Shown here: positions 15,520 through 26,516 of the stretch, piece after piece
Layout of the letters: each line of letters opens with the position of its first letter
Numbering within the stretch: the stretch's first letter is position 1
Source: Sclerurus mexicanus
Lineage: Eukaryota > Chordata > Aves > Passeriformes > Furnariidae
Direction of reading: 5' to 3'
Assembly: GCA_013396755.1 (NCBI GenBank)
Contig: VWZF01005998.1
Coordinates: forward strand, 124,001-188,000
Length of the DNA stretch: 64,000 bases
Program-made: the position numbers and the translations under genes
Notes under the pieces: model-generated
The model's database searches: none
Seen by the model: the letters and a program-made list of their open reading frames with translations, nothing else
Told to the model about the DNA's origin: nothing

Positions 15520-15535
15520 TTTTTTTTTTTTTTTT
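15520..15535. repeat. Poly-T run
   Basis: An uninterrupted T run of about 16 bases. There is no adjacent retroposed sequence that I recognise, so I treat it as simple low complexity. Confidence 0.7.
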
Positions 15536-17034
15536 AACCACAGTTGGGAAAAAAAATTACATTGGCCTTCCCAATGTTAATATTGCACAGCAGACAGCAA
15601 TATATGTCAGGCTGAGGGATACAAGAGGAGACAATAAAAAAGCACTGTCGCTAAGCAGGGATACAAATTAAAGGAACATTCTCCAGTTCTCAGAGAACAC
15701 ACTTATTGTTGAAAAGTGATTTGAGGGCAGAATAATCAGAAGTGAGATACTTGAATGAGAACAATGAAAACGAAGTGATCCTGAGGTGAAGATGTGGAAA
15801 GTGAGCAATCTATACTGCTGTGTGCTGGGACCAAACAAGCACTTCAATAACAATGTATAAAAATGCAGTAAGATGATGAAAACGGGCTACTTTTGAAGGA
15901 AACAATATGACCCTTACGAAGAAAACATTGTGTGGAGTACACCATGAAAGGACAGAGCAGTTAGGCAGATGACTCCGCTGGAGACAGTAGCCGCCTTCAT
16001 ATCTTAATAAATGGGAGGTGTCCCCGCAATGTGTGACCCTACAGATACCACGGGTTTCTTCTAGAAAGCAATAAAAGCTACATCTGTGAAAGTATCATCA
16101 AAGTTCTGGGCATGCAAAAATTAGTTAGCTTGTATAGAGTGAAAAAAAAAATTGTTTTTTTTATCAGTAGATTTAATTGCTTTGTTTCCCAGTAAGCATC
16201 TCATTGGACTACAGTACTCAGCTCTTACATGCTGAAATAACCAGAAATTTTAGAAGGAGGAAAAATGTAAATCCTGTGTGTGCATTTAAACTACACTGCC
16301 TCTCTCCTAATAATAAAGCTTTTCTGAGTATGACCAAGCAGCAGAGCTGAGCAAATAATTTGTAGTGAATATATAGTTTCTTCTGTGTTACTTTCAAGTT
16401 TTCTTTTTGTTTTATTATTTTAAGAAATGTTAGTAGATGGCCTCTGCCTGTATATAATTTATGAACATTATGTTGACAGTATTTACAATAGGAGTTTTAC
16501 ATAACCATATACTATTCCTTCATTTTCTACCTGGTGAGGTGCAAATATTAGCACTGCATTTCTTGGGTAAATATTCCTATGTAATATATTGTTTATAAAA
16601 ATATTAAAAACAACAAGTTCATCCAGAAATTTGATGGAAATTAAGTGTAAATGATCACAAACCCAGATGAATTGTTCAATTACATATGTTTGTTTCTTGG
16701 ACACTTGCTGAGGTATGTTTGTCTTTTCTTGGAAACCTAATTTTGAAATTTGAAATAATTTTGAAAGTCAAATTTTTATTAAAGTTTTTCTTCCTTAATA
16801 TAATTTCTATGCCAATACTATATAAGATGAAGAATGTACTTTTATATCCTGCTTGGTTTGCAGTTAATTTTCAAATAAGCATCTGATTTTAAACTACAAA
16901 CTTTTTTACTTAAGAGGACTTGTAGAAAGTTAGGGAAAAAACCCAATTAAATATATGAAATCACTGTACATAAAATTTAAAACGTGACATGGAGTAATTT
17001 CAGGGTCTTTCTTTGAAACTATCAGAAATTCCGG

Positions 17035-17058
17035 TTTTTTGTTTGTTTGTTTGTTTTT
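17035..17058. repeat. (GTTT)n simple repeat
   Basis: Four GTTT units lie between T runs. It is a short simple tract. Confidence 0.75.
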
Positions 17059-18058
17059 CCTGGAAGAATTAAATCCATTTTGGATCTTAATATATGAAAA
17101 AATTTAACACGGTACTCTCTTCAAATGATTGATTTTGCTTAACTTCCATTTCACACCTGGTGAATAAAGTTAACAGCTTCCTGTGAGCCAGAAACAACAA
17201 ATGGCATCAGATTGGATGCTATAGCCAGAAATTATTTTTGACCTTTCCAACCAGACCAAAATCCTCTTATTTCTTCTCATGTAGTAGTAATTACAAGAGA
17301 CACAGCCTATATTCAGTTCATTAAAATTTAGAAGTATATGCTATAAAGAGAAATGACTGACTTACAAGCCATTGAAAAACTCAGAGTAGTCCTTAGTATT
17401 ATACTGAGAAAGAAAAAGGTCATCATACAGTATATAATCACCAGGGACAGAACTGACAGCTGAGAAAACATAATTTTGAAAGGCTATTCTTTTTTTTCCT
17501 TTGGACTAATATTCCTGGGAGTGTCTATATTAATTTAACGATTTTTTTTTAACCAATGTGATAATTATTATGATGGCTGAAATCTAAATAATGCTTCAAA
17601 TTATTTTCAACATCTGAAGACTTTTTATTTACAGTTGAAAGGCAACCTGCTATGTAAAGGCATGTCCTGTACTGAACATTATTAGGATTAGGATAATTTT
17701 AAAGTCCACTTGGTAAATCTAGGCGAAACTTGAAGAAAGACTCATGAATCTAATCCTGCCAAGAGGTATTCCACTTCTGCAACTTCACAGTAACACATGA
17801 GCGGGGAGAAAAATGATACAATTATTACGCTTACAGTTGCTCCAACAGCCTGGATGGGACCTCATCACGAGACCGGAGCTGATGGGAACCAGAAATCCAC
17901 CTGGATTATCCTCACACTTTGGCAAAATCATGATCTCCTACCAAAATGTACCCTACCAAAGCATTTTTCCCTTTACTCCTAATATGAAAGACAAATAAGT
18001 AGAGCAGGTAGTTTATTGGGAGCACAGCAAGTGCTGAATTAGGTGTCTACTAACAAAT

Positions 18059-18265
18059 AGGAAGCCTTTCTTTACTGGGACTGTGCTCAAACACTGGAAC
18101 AGTCTTCCTAGAGAGGTGGTCAATGCCCCAAGCCTGTCAGTGTTTAAGAGGCACTTGCACAATTCTCTTAACAACACGCTTTAACTTATGGTCAGCCCTG
18201 AATTGGTCAAGCAGTTGGACTAGATGAGCCTTGTAGGTCCCTTCCAACTGAAATAGTCTATTCTA
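18059..18265 (+). mobile_element. CR1 LINE fragment, 3' end, plus strand
   Basis: This matches the last ~200 bases of a CR1 element in the sense direction: 'CACTGGAACAG', then 'AGAGAGGTGGT', 'CCAAGCCTGTCAGTGTTTAAG', 'GGACTAGATGAGCC' and the tail 'CCCTTCCAACTG'. In intact elements the first part encodes the end of ORF2 (the NRLPREVVD / LEVFK-like region). Here substitutions have destroyed the frame. The terminal octamer is degraded to TAGTCTATTCTA. The divergence suggests an old insertion. Confidence 0.88.
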
Positions 18266-18551
18266 AACAGTAATGACATCAACAAAATAGTGATTATTAG
18301 AACAATTAGGATTTTTTCTAGAAAGGAAGCTACACCCTCAGCGACTGCCCCATGAGTTAAATGTGCAGACAGATTAATGTATCTGGGCCCAAGATATTAT
18401 GTTACTGATGAGTCCTAAATCAGGGTTTTATGTAATAAGGTGTTCATTTCTTTAGGGCTCTGCTACATGAAAACAGTGCCTCTTAAAACCCAGATGCAGT
18501 ATTGTCAACGAAGAATTTTTCCTATGATATGGCATGCCATGTATCCTAGCC

Positions 18552-18583
18552 AAAAAAAAAAATAAAAAAAAATAAAAAAAAAT
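18552..18583. repeat. (A9T)n A-rich tract
   Basis: Three A runs are separated by single T bases at a near-regular 10-base spacing. It could be the remnant of a degraded poly-A tail, but no retroposed body is recognisable beside it. Confidence 0.75.
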
Positions 18584-20616
18584 TATAATAGAGTCCCATA
18601 GTTGACCTTTCATCATATCTCTTTTGCTCATTTTGCCATGATTTTACTGGTTTAACATGAAAATGCTACTGTAAGAGAGAACAGCAAAACAAATATATTA
18701 TGGATAATTTCCCAGAATTTGGGCCTTTAGAATGGGAAGAGGAAGATTCAATGTGGTTTCTCAGCTATTCTAGTCCTTATACAAATCCTAACTATCTTGG
18801 CGAACACAAATCAACCTCAGTTGCATATGTATTAGAAAGGAAGAGAATTAACAGCAATCTCTCAATGTATTTTATGTAAGTTTTCTAACTCCCTCTCTCT
18901 TTTTATGCTCTCCTTTGCCATCACCATTAAAAATGAACTCTTACAGAAAACATGAGGGTTATCTGGTTGCTCTGCTGCTTCTAATCTTCTCTAGTCCTGC
19001 AAATGGAGACTGGTTCAGGAAAGGCACTACAAGCAGTACTGCTGATCAGAGTGGCCTGTAAATGGAGAAGAGTAATTCACAGCAGTTAAATGGACTTGTA
19101 TCTGGCTGCATGAGCATCGATAGGGGTATTCATGAAATGCCTGTGTGAAGCAGAAGCACAGGAACATTTAGAAAATGCAGCTCATTTCTTAACAACTGCT
19201 TGCAAAAGCACATCAGCACTGGGAAGAAAGGTGGATTTTAAGTAAAAAAGTGTTATTTGTTCCTTTGTCTTAATTCACCTGATTTAATTCCCCCATAGTT
19301 CATGAAACTGATTAATAGCACATATTAAAAACTCAAAAAAGATTTGCATTAATAATAAAAAAACCCTCCAAACTTATATAGATTTATGAAAATTGGTACA
19401 TTGTACAGTGTTCAATCAATAATAAATAGGCAAATTAGGGGTGACCCTCAAATTCCTGGCAGGCTGCCAGCGCAGGAGTTGCAAAGACTGGATGGTGCCA
19501 ACAGGTCATTCAGCACGCAGCAGCACTGACCTGCATGAGAACTCAAAGTGAGCATTTGTTCTGGTTCTCTGACATCGTGACTGCTGGGAAAAAAGGTACT
19601 TTCAAAAACGAAAAATCTTGATACCCCACATTCACATTCTGCACTTCTTGAAGCTCCAGTGATATAGAGGTAGCTTTTGGCTTCCTGTCAGCTGGCTCTG
19701 CAAGACTCTTAGATGGAGGTTTTATTAGAAAGTTGACATTTTTAATTAGAGAGACCTCGAAGGCTACATTTATAATTAGTAACTCAGATGTTTTCAAGAT
19801 GATTCCTATGCCCTGAGGCAGCTTGGAGCACTTAATGTCTGTACCACCTAACTCTTCCACTTTGCCCCAAAGTTTAACTCAGCCCCTGGGGCTGGTGCAC
19901 CTGAGCTGACTTCCAAATCATGTAGTGCTGGGCCAAAATAGGCCAGGGACCCTGCTAACAATTCAACAGCAAGGGAAAAAGTATTCTGGTTTGGGAATAT
20001 TGCCAAACATTGTTTACAAGCATATATGACACCAAAGTGATTATTTTAAATCAGAGAGAGGTTATGCAGGGATTATACACAGTTTTCTTCTAGCACATCA
20101 CAGCCCCACAAGAGGAAAGGCTCCACACTTCAAGACATTGTCGCTTCTAACTCAGCGATTCTCTAAGGAGCAGCAGATCCCACATCAGCAGTCCTGTTCC
20201 CTCCACCCTCTTCTCTTGGAAACTCTTATAGACTGCACAGGAGCTGCAGGTTCCCATCTTCTTTCTGTGATTCTTTCACCCCTCAGACCTTGAAGTTTCC
20301 CTTAGCTTTTAGTACCTCCTGTTCTCCATCATGCGTGACCTTCCTCCATCTGGCTCAGTCTTCTTAAGGAACTGAAGATAACAGTGAGCAACCAAGTAAA
20401 AATCCAAATATTGTCTGTCACATCCAGGACTGATTTTAGGCCTTTTAAAATGTCAATATTAAACCACAATAAACTGATTCTTTATGATCTTGTTTTCAGA
20501 AAGCTCCAGTTTTGGATTTGTATCAAGGTGAGATTTGTTTCCTCAAAATTGTTCTCTCTCTGAACCCCAAATAGGGCGGTCATCAACCTCTTAGTCCTCT
20601 TGAAAAAATATAAAAA

Positions 20617-20678
20617 AAATAAGCACTTCCAGAAACATATTTCCCTTAAATAAGCACTTCCAGAAACATATTTCCCTT
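20617..20678. repeat. Perfect 31-bp tandem duplication (2 copies)
   Basis: The 31-base unit beginning AAATAAGCACTTCC and ending ATTTCCCTT occurs twice head-to-tail, at 20617-20647 and 20648-20678, with no mismatch that I can see. Two exact copies of a non-simple unit point to a recent slippage or repair duplication, or to an assembly artefact. It has no coding content. Confidence 0.95.
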
Positions 20679-21244
20679 AAGTATAGTAATTGCAGCACAA
20701 CGTTACACCCGTGGATAGAGGAATCAGGCACACATCAAGCAGGTAGCTAAGGGCTGGCCCTAGGAGATTATCCCAAAACAGTACCAACAGATATGGCTAT
20801 TTAATTTCTCCATCTTAGTCAGCCTTGATCCAACTCTGTTTTTGTTTACACTCCTGCAAGCTCTTCTGCGCCACATGCCTTTAACATAGGGCACAATCTC
20901 CACATGGAAGTCCTCAGCTTGTCAGGCTGAATTTATTACATTATTTCATGTCATTGATCAGCATGTCAAGCATCCAGGTAAACACTGAATGAATACTTAA
21001 AAAATAACAAACTGTTGTTATTGCATTTCCTCTAAGCTCTGCTGAAAATTCAGTTCCCTTCTGCCTTCAAGTGAAAAAAATGATTATTTGTTAGCCACAC
21101 ATTTGTTCATGCAAGCCTCTGGGCAGAATTTGCCACTCAGACATCCCAAGACAAAGAAACAGGTCTCTGTTGTCAGGGTTTTATGGGTTCAGCTGAGGAG
21201 ATAATTTTGCCTCTGTCCTTACATATGGCTTGGTTGGGTTTTGG

Positions 21245-21273
21245 TTTTTTGTTTTGTTTTGTTTTGTTTTTTT
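21245..21273. repeat. (TTTTG)n simple repeat
   Basis: Consecutive TTTTG units are followed by a T run. It is a short simple tract. Confidence 0.8.
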
Positions 21274-21625
21274 CATAGAGCCATTCAAGGGAAAACTACA
21301 GCAGAACTTGCCTCCAGAGGAAGAAAACAGAAAATGGCCAGACACCTTCACAACATGAAAAAAAAGCCAACAAAAAAGACATTTCTGATGCCCCCAATGC
21401 AAGCAAATTTCATATGTGACTTTCTGTTAACACCAGAATTGCAGACACAGAGTTTGAGCCCATTGTTTGCACCTACAGTTTTTATGCATGTGACTGAAAA
21501 TCTGGCCAAGCCTTCAGATAACAAATAGATCCTCCAACTCACTACTTTTCCCCTGCAGATCCTAATGTTTAATCTTTAGCAGTGACAGACTGGGCTCTAG
21601 AAAGGGAAAGACAGGCACAAAAGAA

Positions 21626-21765
21626 CATTTCCCTGGAAGTGTTTAAAAGGTATGTAGATATAGCACTTGAGGATATGGTTCAGCGGTGAACATAGCAGTG
21701 CTGGTGAAAGACTGGACTTGATGATCTTGGAGGTCTTTTCCAATCTTAATGATTCAATGATTCAG
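21626..21765 (+). mobile_element. CR1 LINE fragment, 3' end, plus strand
   Basis: This matches the CR1 3' end: 'CCCTGGAAGTGTTTAAAAGG', 'GCACTTGAGGATATGGTT', 'GACTTGATGATCTTGGAGG', then 'TTTTCCAATCTTAATG'. It ends in two copies of the terminal octamer (GATTCAAT, GATTCAGT). It is truncated about 140 bases from the 3' end. The wording differs from the copies that carry CTAGTGGAAGG, so it belongs to a different CR1 subfamily. Confidence 0.9.
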
Positions 21766-22969
21766 TGAAAAGTTCTTTCTGGTTCCATGGCAAAAAAAGC
21801 CCTGAGCTCTGTGGTAGAGATCCATCATTACATGTAGATAAAAAAATTATTAATAGTATTGCAGAACATAGGCAACTATTCACAAAATATTTCTATTCAT
21901 CTTTTGGAAAGAAATAGGATCATGCACTTATACAAAAGGGATGAAATACCTGTCTGTAATTTCTGTAGTGCTTACTAAAAACAAAGTAAAAACTAAACAT
22001 TAACTGGGAATACAGGATTATATATAAATAGGAATTAATAATTAATATCTAAGAGCTCTTGAAGTGACAGATGAGGATACATCTGTTTTTATAGATTTTC
22101 CTCCTTAGTGCACCTTGAACTGCAGAGAAACTCCATCAGGCTGAAAAAATCATGATCCAGATGGACAGAAAATATGCCTGGGTAAGCACAGAGTAGTCAG
22201 CCTAATATCGGTGCAATTAAGGTAACTACAAAAAAAACAACAACAATAAAGATGGAAACATAATACCATTGACATGATTTTATGCCTAAATATTGACATT
22301 ATTTATACGCTTCCTCATAAAAAGTATCACTCCTGACTTTAAAAAGAGGACCAATTTAAAACACTCTTTGAGCATAATAGTGTTCTGGGAGGTGTTCGAA
22401 TAAACACTACAGGCTGTAAAACCCGTATTAAGTGACAAGAAAATGGTTTGTGTCCCAAAATGTTATTTAAAAGAACAAAATGGTTCCTGAATGAAGATAT
22501 TTTCAGTGGAGTTTCAGATGGATAAATACAAACCCACACATTTCCCAGCATTTTCATCAATGGCTCTGAAAGCTAAGACTCTCTGGACTAAATGGGAGGC
22601 TAGAAGAAGGACTGGTAGAAAAGGTAACAAAAATTATAGAACTTAAGCCCTGTTTTATGATCTGGTTCATTTACTTAGTCCCAGTTGCATTAAAGTTGGT
22701 TGAATATACCCAAAACATATATATAAAGCAACAAAACCCAAAAGACATTGCTCTGGATGCTTGAAAAGGGTGACTTTCAAAGGACTTTGCCATAGAAATG
22801 GCTGGGCAATTCATATAGGTTTGGTGTGTTTAGACTGAGCAGAAAAGGGAGCAAAATGCAGACTAGATGTGTGTATTTGAGTACTAAAACACTGAAAAAA
22901 TTCTGTTGTCCAAAAACAACAGTGAAACACTGGGGCAAAAGTCAAAGCAGCCCAAAAAAGGACAACTGA
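21766..22969. other. Noncoding DNA, possibly very old LINE sequence
   Basis: I see no gene. Parts of 22090-22570 faintly recall internal CR1-type sequence, for example the run CATTTTCATCAATGGC near 22545. The resemblance is weak and interrupted. If real, this would be the body of the old element whose 3' end lies at 22970-23252. Confidence 0.35.
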
Positions 22970-23252
22970 GGAGTTGAAGAAACTACTATAAACATTTTTA
23001 GTTTGTCAAAGAGAAAATAGAGAAGTTGTAATGCAGGGCCACTTTCAATGGGCAAAATATTAGATACTTAATGACCTTCATTTAGAAAGGCATGAAAAGA
23101 AGAGATTAGGAATTGAAAGAAAAATCCACATGGGAAATAATGGACATATTTTAATACCTACTAAAATGAATAACCACTGGAAATAATTAGCACATGAATT
23201 GCTGAATCTCTAAGATCCCTTTTAACCCAAACTGCTGTATGAGTCTATGATC
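22970..23252 (+). mobile_element. Old, diverged CR1-like LINE 3' fragment, plus strand
   Basis: The stretch has the order expected of a worn CR1-type tail: 'AGTTTGTCAAAGAGAAAATAG' (compare the TTTAGCCTGGAGAAGAGAAG motif of CR1), a middle with no clear match, then 'CTAAGATCCCTTTTAACCC' and 'TATGAGTCTATGATC' at the end. The similarity is clearest in the last 50 bases. It is much more diverged than the other copies, which suggests an older insertion. An unrelated AT-rich origin is possible for the upstream part. Confidence 0.5.
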
Positions 23253-24087
23253 ACATTTTGTACAATTTGAAAAACTTTGTGACCTATTCCTCCTCTAGAT
23301 TTTTACATCTGTGGAAATATAATTGGTGCAACCCTATTTTAACATTATAAAAATTCACCAAGGATGGGTCTTATTTAAATGTTTAAGGATTCTTTTTCAC
23401 ATTTAAACAGCTCAAAAGCAGCATTTTGATTAAAAAAAAAAAAGACTCCCTCAAAATTTGCTTAAAACCCCTTACATTAAATGAATCTAACCTAAATTAT
23501 AAGCGATTTTAGGAAGAAAGTACAAAATATCAATATATATGAGAACCTCTGAGATACATGAAAGTGGAATAAACCAGCTAGGTGCTTCTCAGCATAAAGG
23601 TGATCTAGGTGAACTATTCATCTTTCTAAGGCAAAAGCTCTGTTCTGTTTTCTGTGTCACTCCTAGTCCCCTTTGCACCTCTGTACCTTAGCAAGTATAA
23701 TTTAATCCTTAGTCCTCTGAAGCATGTTGGGATCATGAAATTAAATGCATTTCAGATGTGTAGCTGCTTTTATGAACTAATTAATGAAACTTGAAGGAAG
23801 AGAAGAGCGGGCAGCAGCAATGTGGTTTGCTCCTTGCTATGCTAAGGTTTGTAATAAAAGGAGCAGTCACATGGAACAAAGATGTTCTCCTGTAACTAAG
23901 CAATGCACATCTCTTCTGTCATCTACCATCGGCAATTATTCATATCAGAGCTCCACAAGGCTATAGGATTAAAATAGGCTGGCAGAGTTCTCCCTCTTCT
24001 TGAAGAGTGAGTTGGATATTCAACACAGCAGGAGATCTGCCTTATCATTTATAGTTTACTTTGAATAACCCTATTGCAGGCACTCAT
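23253..24087. other. Noncoding AT-rich DNA
   Basis: I see no gene or repeat element here apart from an A run near 23431. The short open frame at 23784-23966 resembles nothing I know. Confidence 0.6.
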
Positions 24088-24490
24088 GCAGAAGGAAAGG
24101 CTGAGACACTTGGGTTTGCTCATCCTTAAGAGGAAAACTCAAGAGGGGATCTTGTTGCTCTCTGCAGCTACCTAATGGGAAGGTCTAGAGAAGACAGGGA
24201 GAGAACATTCTCAGAGGTGCACAGAGAAAGGATGAGAGGCAAAACCCAAAAGTTCCAGCAAGGGCAAATTCTGACTAAACCTAGGAGGAAAAAAAATCAC
24301 CATGCGAATGGTGAAATACTGAAACACATTACCCAGAGAGGCTGTGGATCTCCTTGGAGATACTAAGAACTTGTCTAAGGAAGGATGACTCAGGAAGGCC
24401 CTGAGTAGCCTGGATGAGTTGGCTACCCTTTGAGCAAAGGGTTGGAATAGATGATCTGCAGAGGTCCCTTCCAATCTGAATCATTCTGTA
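24088..24490 (+). mobile_element. CR1 LINE fragment, plus strand
   Basis: About 400 bases of CR1 3' sequence in the sense direction. It starts at 'GAAGGAAAGGCTGAGACAC' (the region coding for YEERLR-L in intact ORF2). It continues through 'GGATCTTGTTGCTCTCTGC', 'CCAGCAAGGGCAAATTCTG', 'ACCCAGAGAGGCTGTGGA' and 'GGATGAGTTGGCT'. It ends with 'GAGGTCCCTTCCAATCTG' and one octamer-like ATTCTGTA. Stops and frameshifts interrupt the frame. The short open frames on both strands here are by-products. Confidence 0.9.
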
Positions 24491-25845
24491 TTTCCATGTA
24501 ATTACTGGATAGTTTTCTGAGCATTCCTTGTTGGTCTAACTCTGCTCCTGTTAACATCAGGTTATTGAATGCTTTGTGAAAACTCTATTCCCCAGCATGA
24601 GTAATACAGGGCCTTTAAGGAACTGACTTCATCACACTATTTTTCTTCCCTTGTGCTTCAATATAGGATTTATAGTATATGTAATATTTCTTATGTTTAT
24701 GGCATGGTTTTCACCTAGACACAATTATTTCCTCAGTACTTAATTATGATATCAAGAGGTTGGCATTGAACCTTTCAAAGGAGGCCCTGCCTCTCACTGG
24801 CATCTCTTCATTTCAGAGACCTGACTCTCTGTACTACAAAAAACTTGAAATCATGTTTTTTAGAAGACTGTTACTTTTTTCTTTGCTCTTTGACCACAAC
24901 TTCACTCAGATTCTGATTACCTGGGAAGTTGTAACAGCTCTGAAGAGCCAACATCACATTTTCTGCTCCTAAGGAAGGAAACTCTTTCCCATTTTCTCTT
25001 TCCCTTCTTCTCCCTTCAGGTCTGTTAATCTGACAAGTCACTAACACAGCAGAATTTGTTGTTTGTTTTTTTTTTTTTTATTTTGGGGTTTTTTTGCATG
25101 TTGCTTCATTTTATGATCATTTAGAAAGCTGAGATAGCCAGTGCAGAGGCAGAGAAACATCAGAGCGCTGCAAGGGAGCAGAAAAGAGCAACAAACCCTC
25201 CAGTATCAGTGAGCACATAACACTGGCTTGCACTAGTTTTGTATTGAATAGTTGAATTAGTTGAATAGTTTAGTATTTAGGCTGAGTGGACGACTTCTAC
25301 AATGTCTATAATGATTACTGATACCTGTTTGCACTGCCCTAATAGTCTATGGATATCAATTAGTAGATGCTTAAAAGAGATAACATGGATCTTGGTCTAC
25401 AACTGCTTGCTCTTGACTGTGAAGGAAGTCTAGGGATAAAACTGAGTTGCCCAAGCATGGGAGGCTGGTACCACAGGCACTGCCCCCAGTGATCTCATTT
25501 GGCCTCAGCTGCCGTGAGCTCCTGCACTGTATCTGCCAGCCTCATGCTGGTCCCTCAGACCATGCTATTCACTGCCCACCCACAGCATCACAACCCTGAT
25601 GCTATGAGAGATGGAACACTACATGGAGGAATTCAAATTTAGGGACTTTAATCACAAATTGGCATTAATTTTGAGCAGACATCCACCTTCTTTGTAAACA
25701 AAGCATTTCCAGGCAAGTCAAATAGCTCAAAGTATCTTCTGTTCCCCTTCTCCATAATTTTGAGGATTAAAAAAACCCTCCTTTTCCTGTATTGTTTGAG
25801 CTACACAACTTGGAAGACTTCTTTTTGAAAAAAAAAAGAATAAAT
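24491..25845. other. Noncoding DNA, local GC-rich patch
   Basis: I see no gene. There is a T-rich tract at 25057-25097. At about 25450-25610 the composition is noticeably more GC-rich (CCCAGTG, GGCCTCAGCTGCCGTGAG), but CpGs remain few and there is no promoter-like structure I can identify. Confidence 0.55.
25057..25097. repeat. T-rich low-complexity tract
   Basis: Two T runs are separated by ATTTTGGGG. It is simple low complexity. Confidence 0.7.
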
Positions 25846-26515
25846 TCATAGTATCATAGAATGGTTTGCATTGGAAGCAACCTTAAAGAACATCTAGTTC
25901 CAACCACAAGGGTTGCTAAGAGTCCCTTCCAACCTGGCCTTGAACACTTCCAGGGATGGGGCATCCACAGCTTCTCTGGGTAATCTGTGCCAGTGCCTCA
26001 TCAACTTCACAAAATAATTTCTTTCTAATATCTAAACTTACTCTCTTTCAGTTACCCCTTGTCCTATCACTGCATGCCCTTATAAAAAGTCCCTCTCCAG
26101 GTTTAAGTACCATAAGATGCTCTAAGATCTTTATGAAGCTTTCTCTTCTTCAGGCTGAGCAACCCCAGCTTTCTAAGCTTGTCTTCACAGGAGAGGTGCT
26201 CCAGTCTCCTGATCATCTTCATGGCCTCTTCCGGACTTGCTCCAATAGGTCCACATCCTTCTTGTGTTGAGGGCCCCAGAGCCAGATGCAGCACTCCAGG
26301 TGGGGTCTCACAAGAGCAGAGTAGAGGGGCAGAATCACCTCCCTTGCCCTGCTTCTGATGCAGCCCAGGACACAGCTGGCTTTCTGGGCTGTGAGTGCAC
26401 ATTGTGGGGGTCATGTTGAGCTTCTTGTCAATCAACACCCCCAAGTCCTTCCCCTCAGGGCTGCTCTCGCTCAGTTCTCTGCTCAGCCTGTATTTGTGCT
26501 TATCAGTGCAAAGCA
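25846..26515 (-). mobile_element. CR1 LINE fragment, longest copy, minus strand
   Basis: This is the longest CR1 copy in the window, about 670 bases, read on the minus strand. The low-coordinate end carries two complementary terminal octamers (TCATAGTA, TCATAGAA). These are followed by complements of the tail (AACCTTAAAGAACATCTAG) and of the ORF2 C-terminal region. It is 5'-truncated at about 26515, inside ORF2. The 5' half of the copy retains an uninterrupted frame (26103-26516), listed separately. The 3' half is out of frame with it, so at least one indel separates them. It is not expected to be active. Confidence 0.95.
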
Positions 26516-26516
26516 A
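26103..26516 (-). pseudogene. CR1 ORF2 C-terminal remnant
   Basis: This is a 137-codon open frame inside the CR1 copy at 25846-26515. It shows the sequence that in intact CR1 follows the reverse transcriptase core. Near residues 6-34 it has HKYRLS...SSPEGKDLGVLIDKKLNM. Around residues 68-110 it has a region matching the 'LVRP-LEY--QLWGPQ--KD---LE--Q--A-KMIR' stretch. Around residues 107-130 it has EHLSCEDKLRKLGLLSLKKRKL. The catalytic reverse transcriptase motifs and the endonuclease lie upstream in a full element and are missing. The frame ends at a stop where intact elements continue, so a frameshift or nonsense change has broken it. The listed first Met is arbitrary. This is a dead fragment and no product is expected. 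Confidence 0.85.

Larger units (their letters stand above)
13797..18058. other. Noncoding DNA without recognised elements
   Basis: I see no gene here. The stretch contains a short CA-rich tract near 14023-14037, a T run at 15520-15535 and a (GTTT)n tract at 17035-17058. Around 15900-16080 there is a slightly more GC-rich patch with two AATAAA-type hexamers, which I could not assign to a known repeat. Open frames at 13866-14210 (minus) and 15315-15671 (plus) resemble nothing I know; the second runs through the T tract. Confidence 0.6.
18266..21625. other. Noncoding DNA with candidate conserved stretch
   Basis: I see no gene. The stretch contains an A-rich (A9T)n tract at 18552-18583, the perfect tandem duplication at 20617-20678, a (TTTTG)n tract at 21245-21273 and a C/T-rich patch around 20150-20360. 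The interval 19543-19860 holds a 105-codon open frame on the minus strand. It resembles no known protein and looks more like a conserved noncoding stretch (see findings). Confidence 0.55.
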
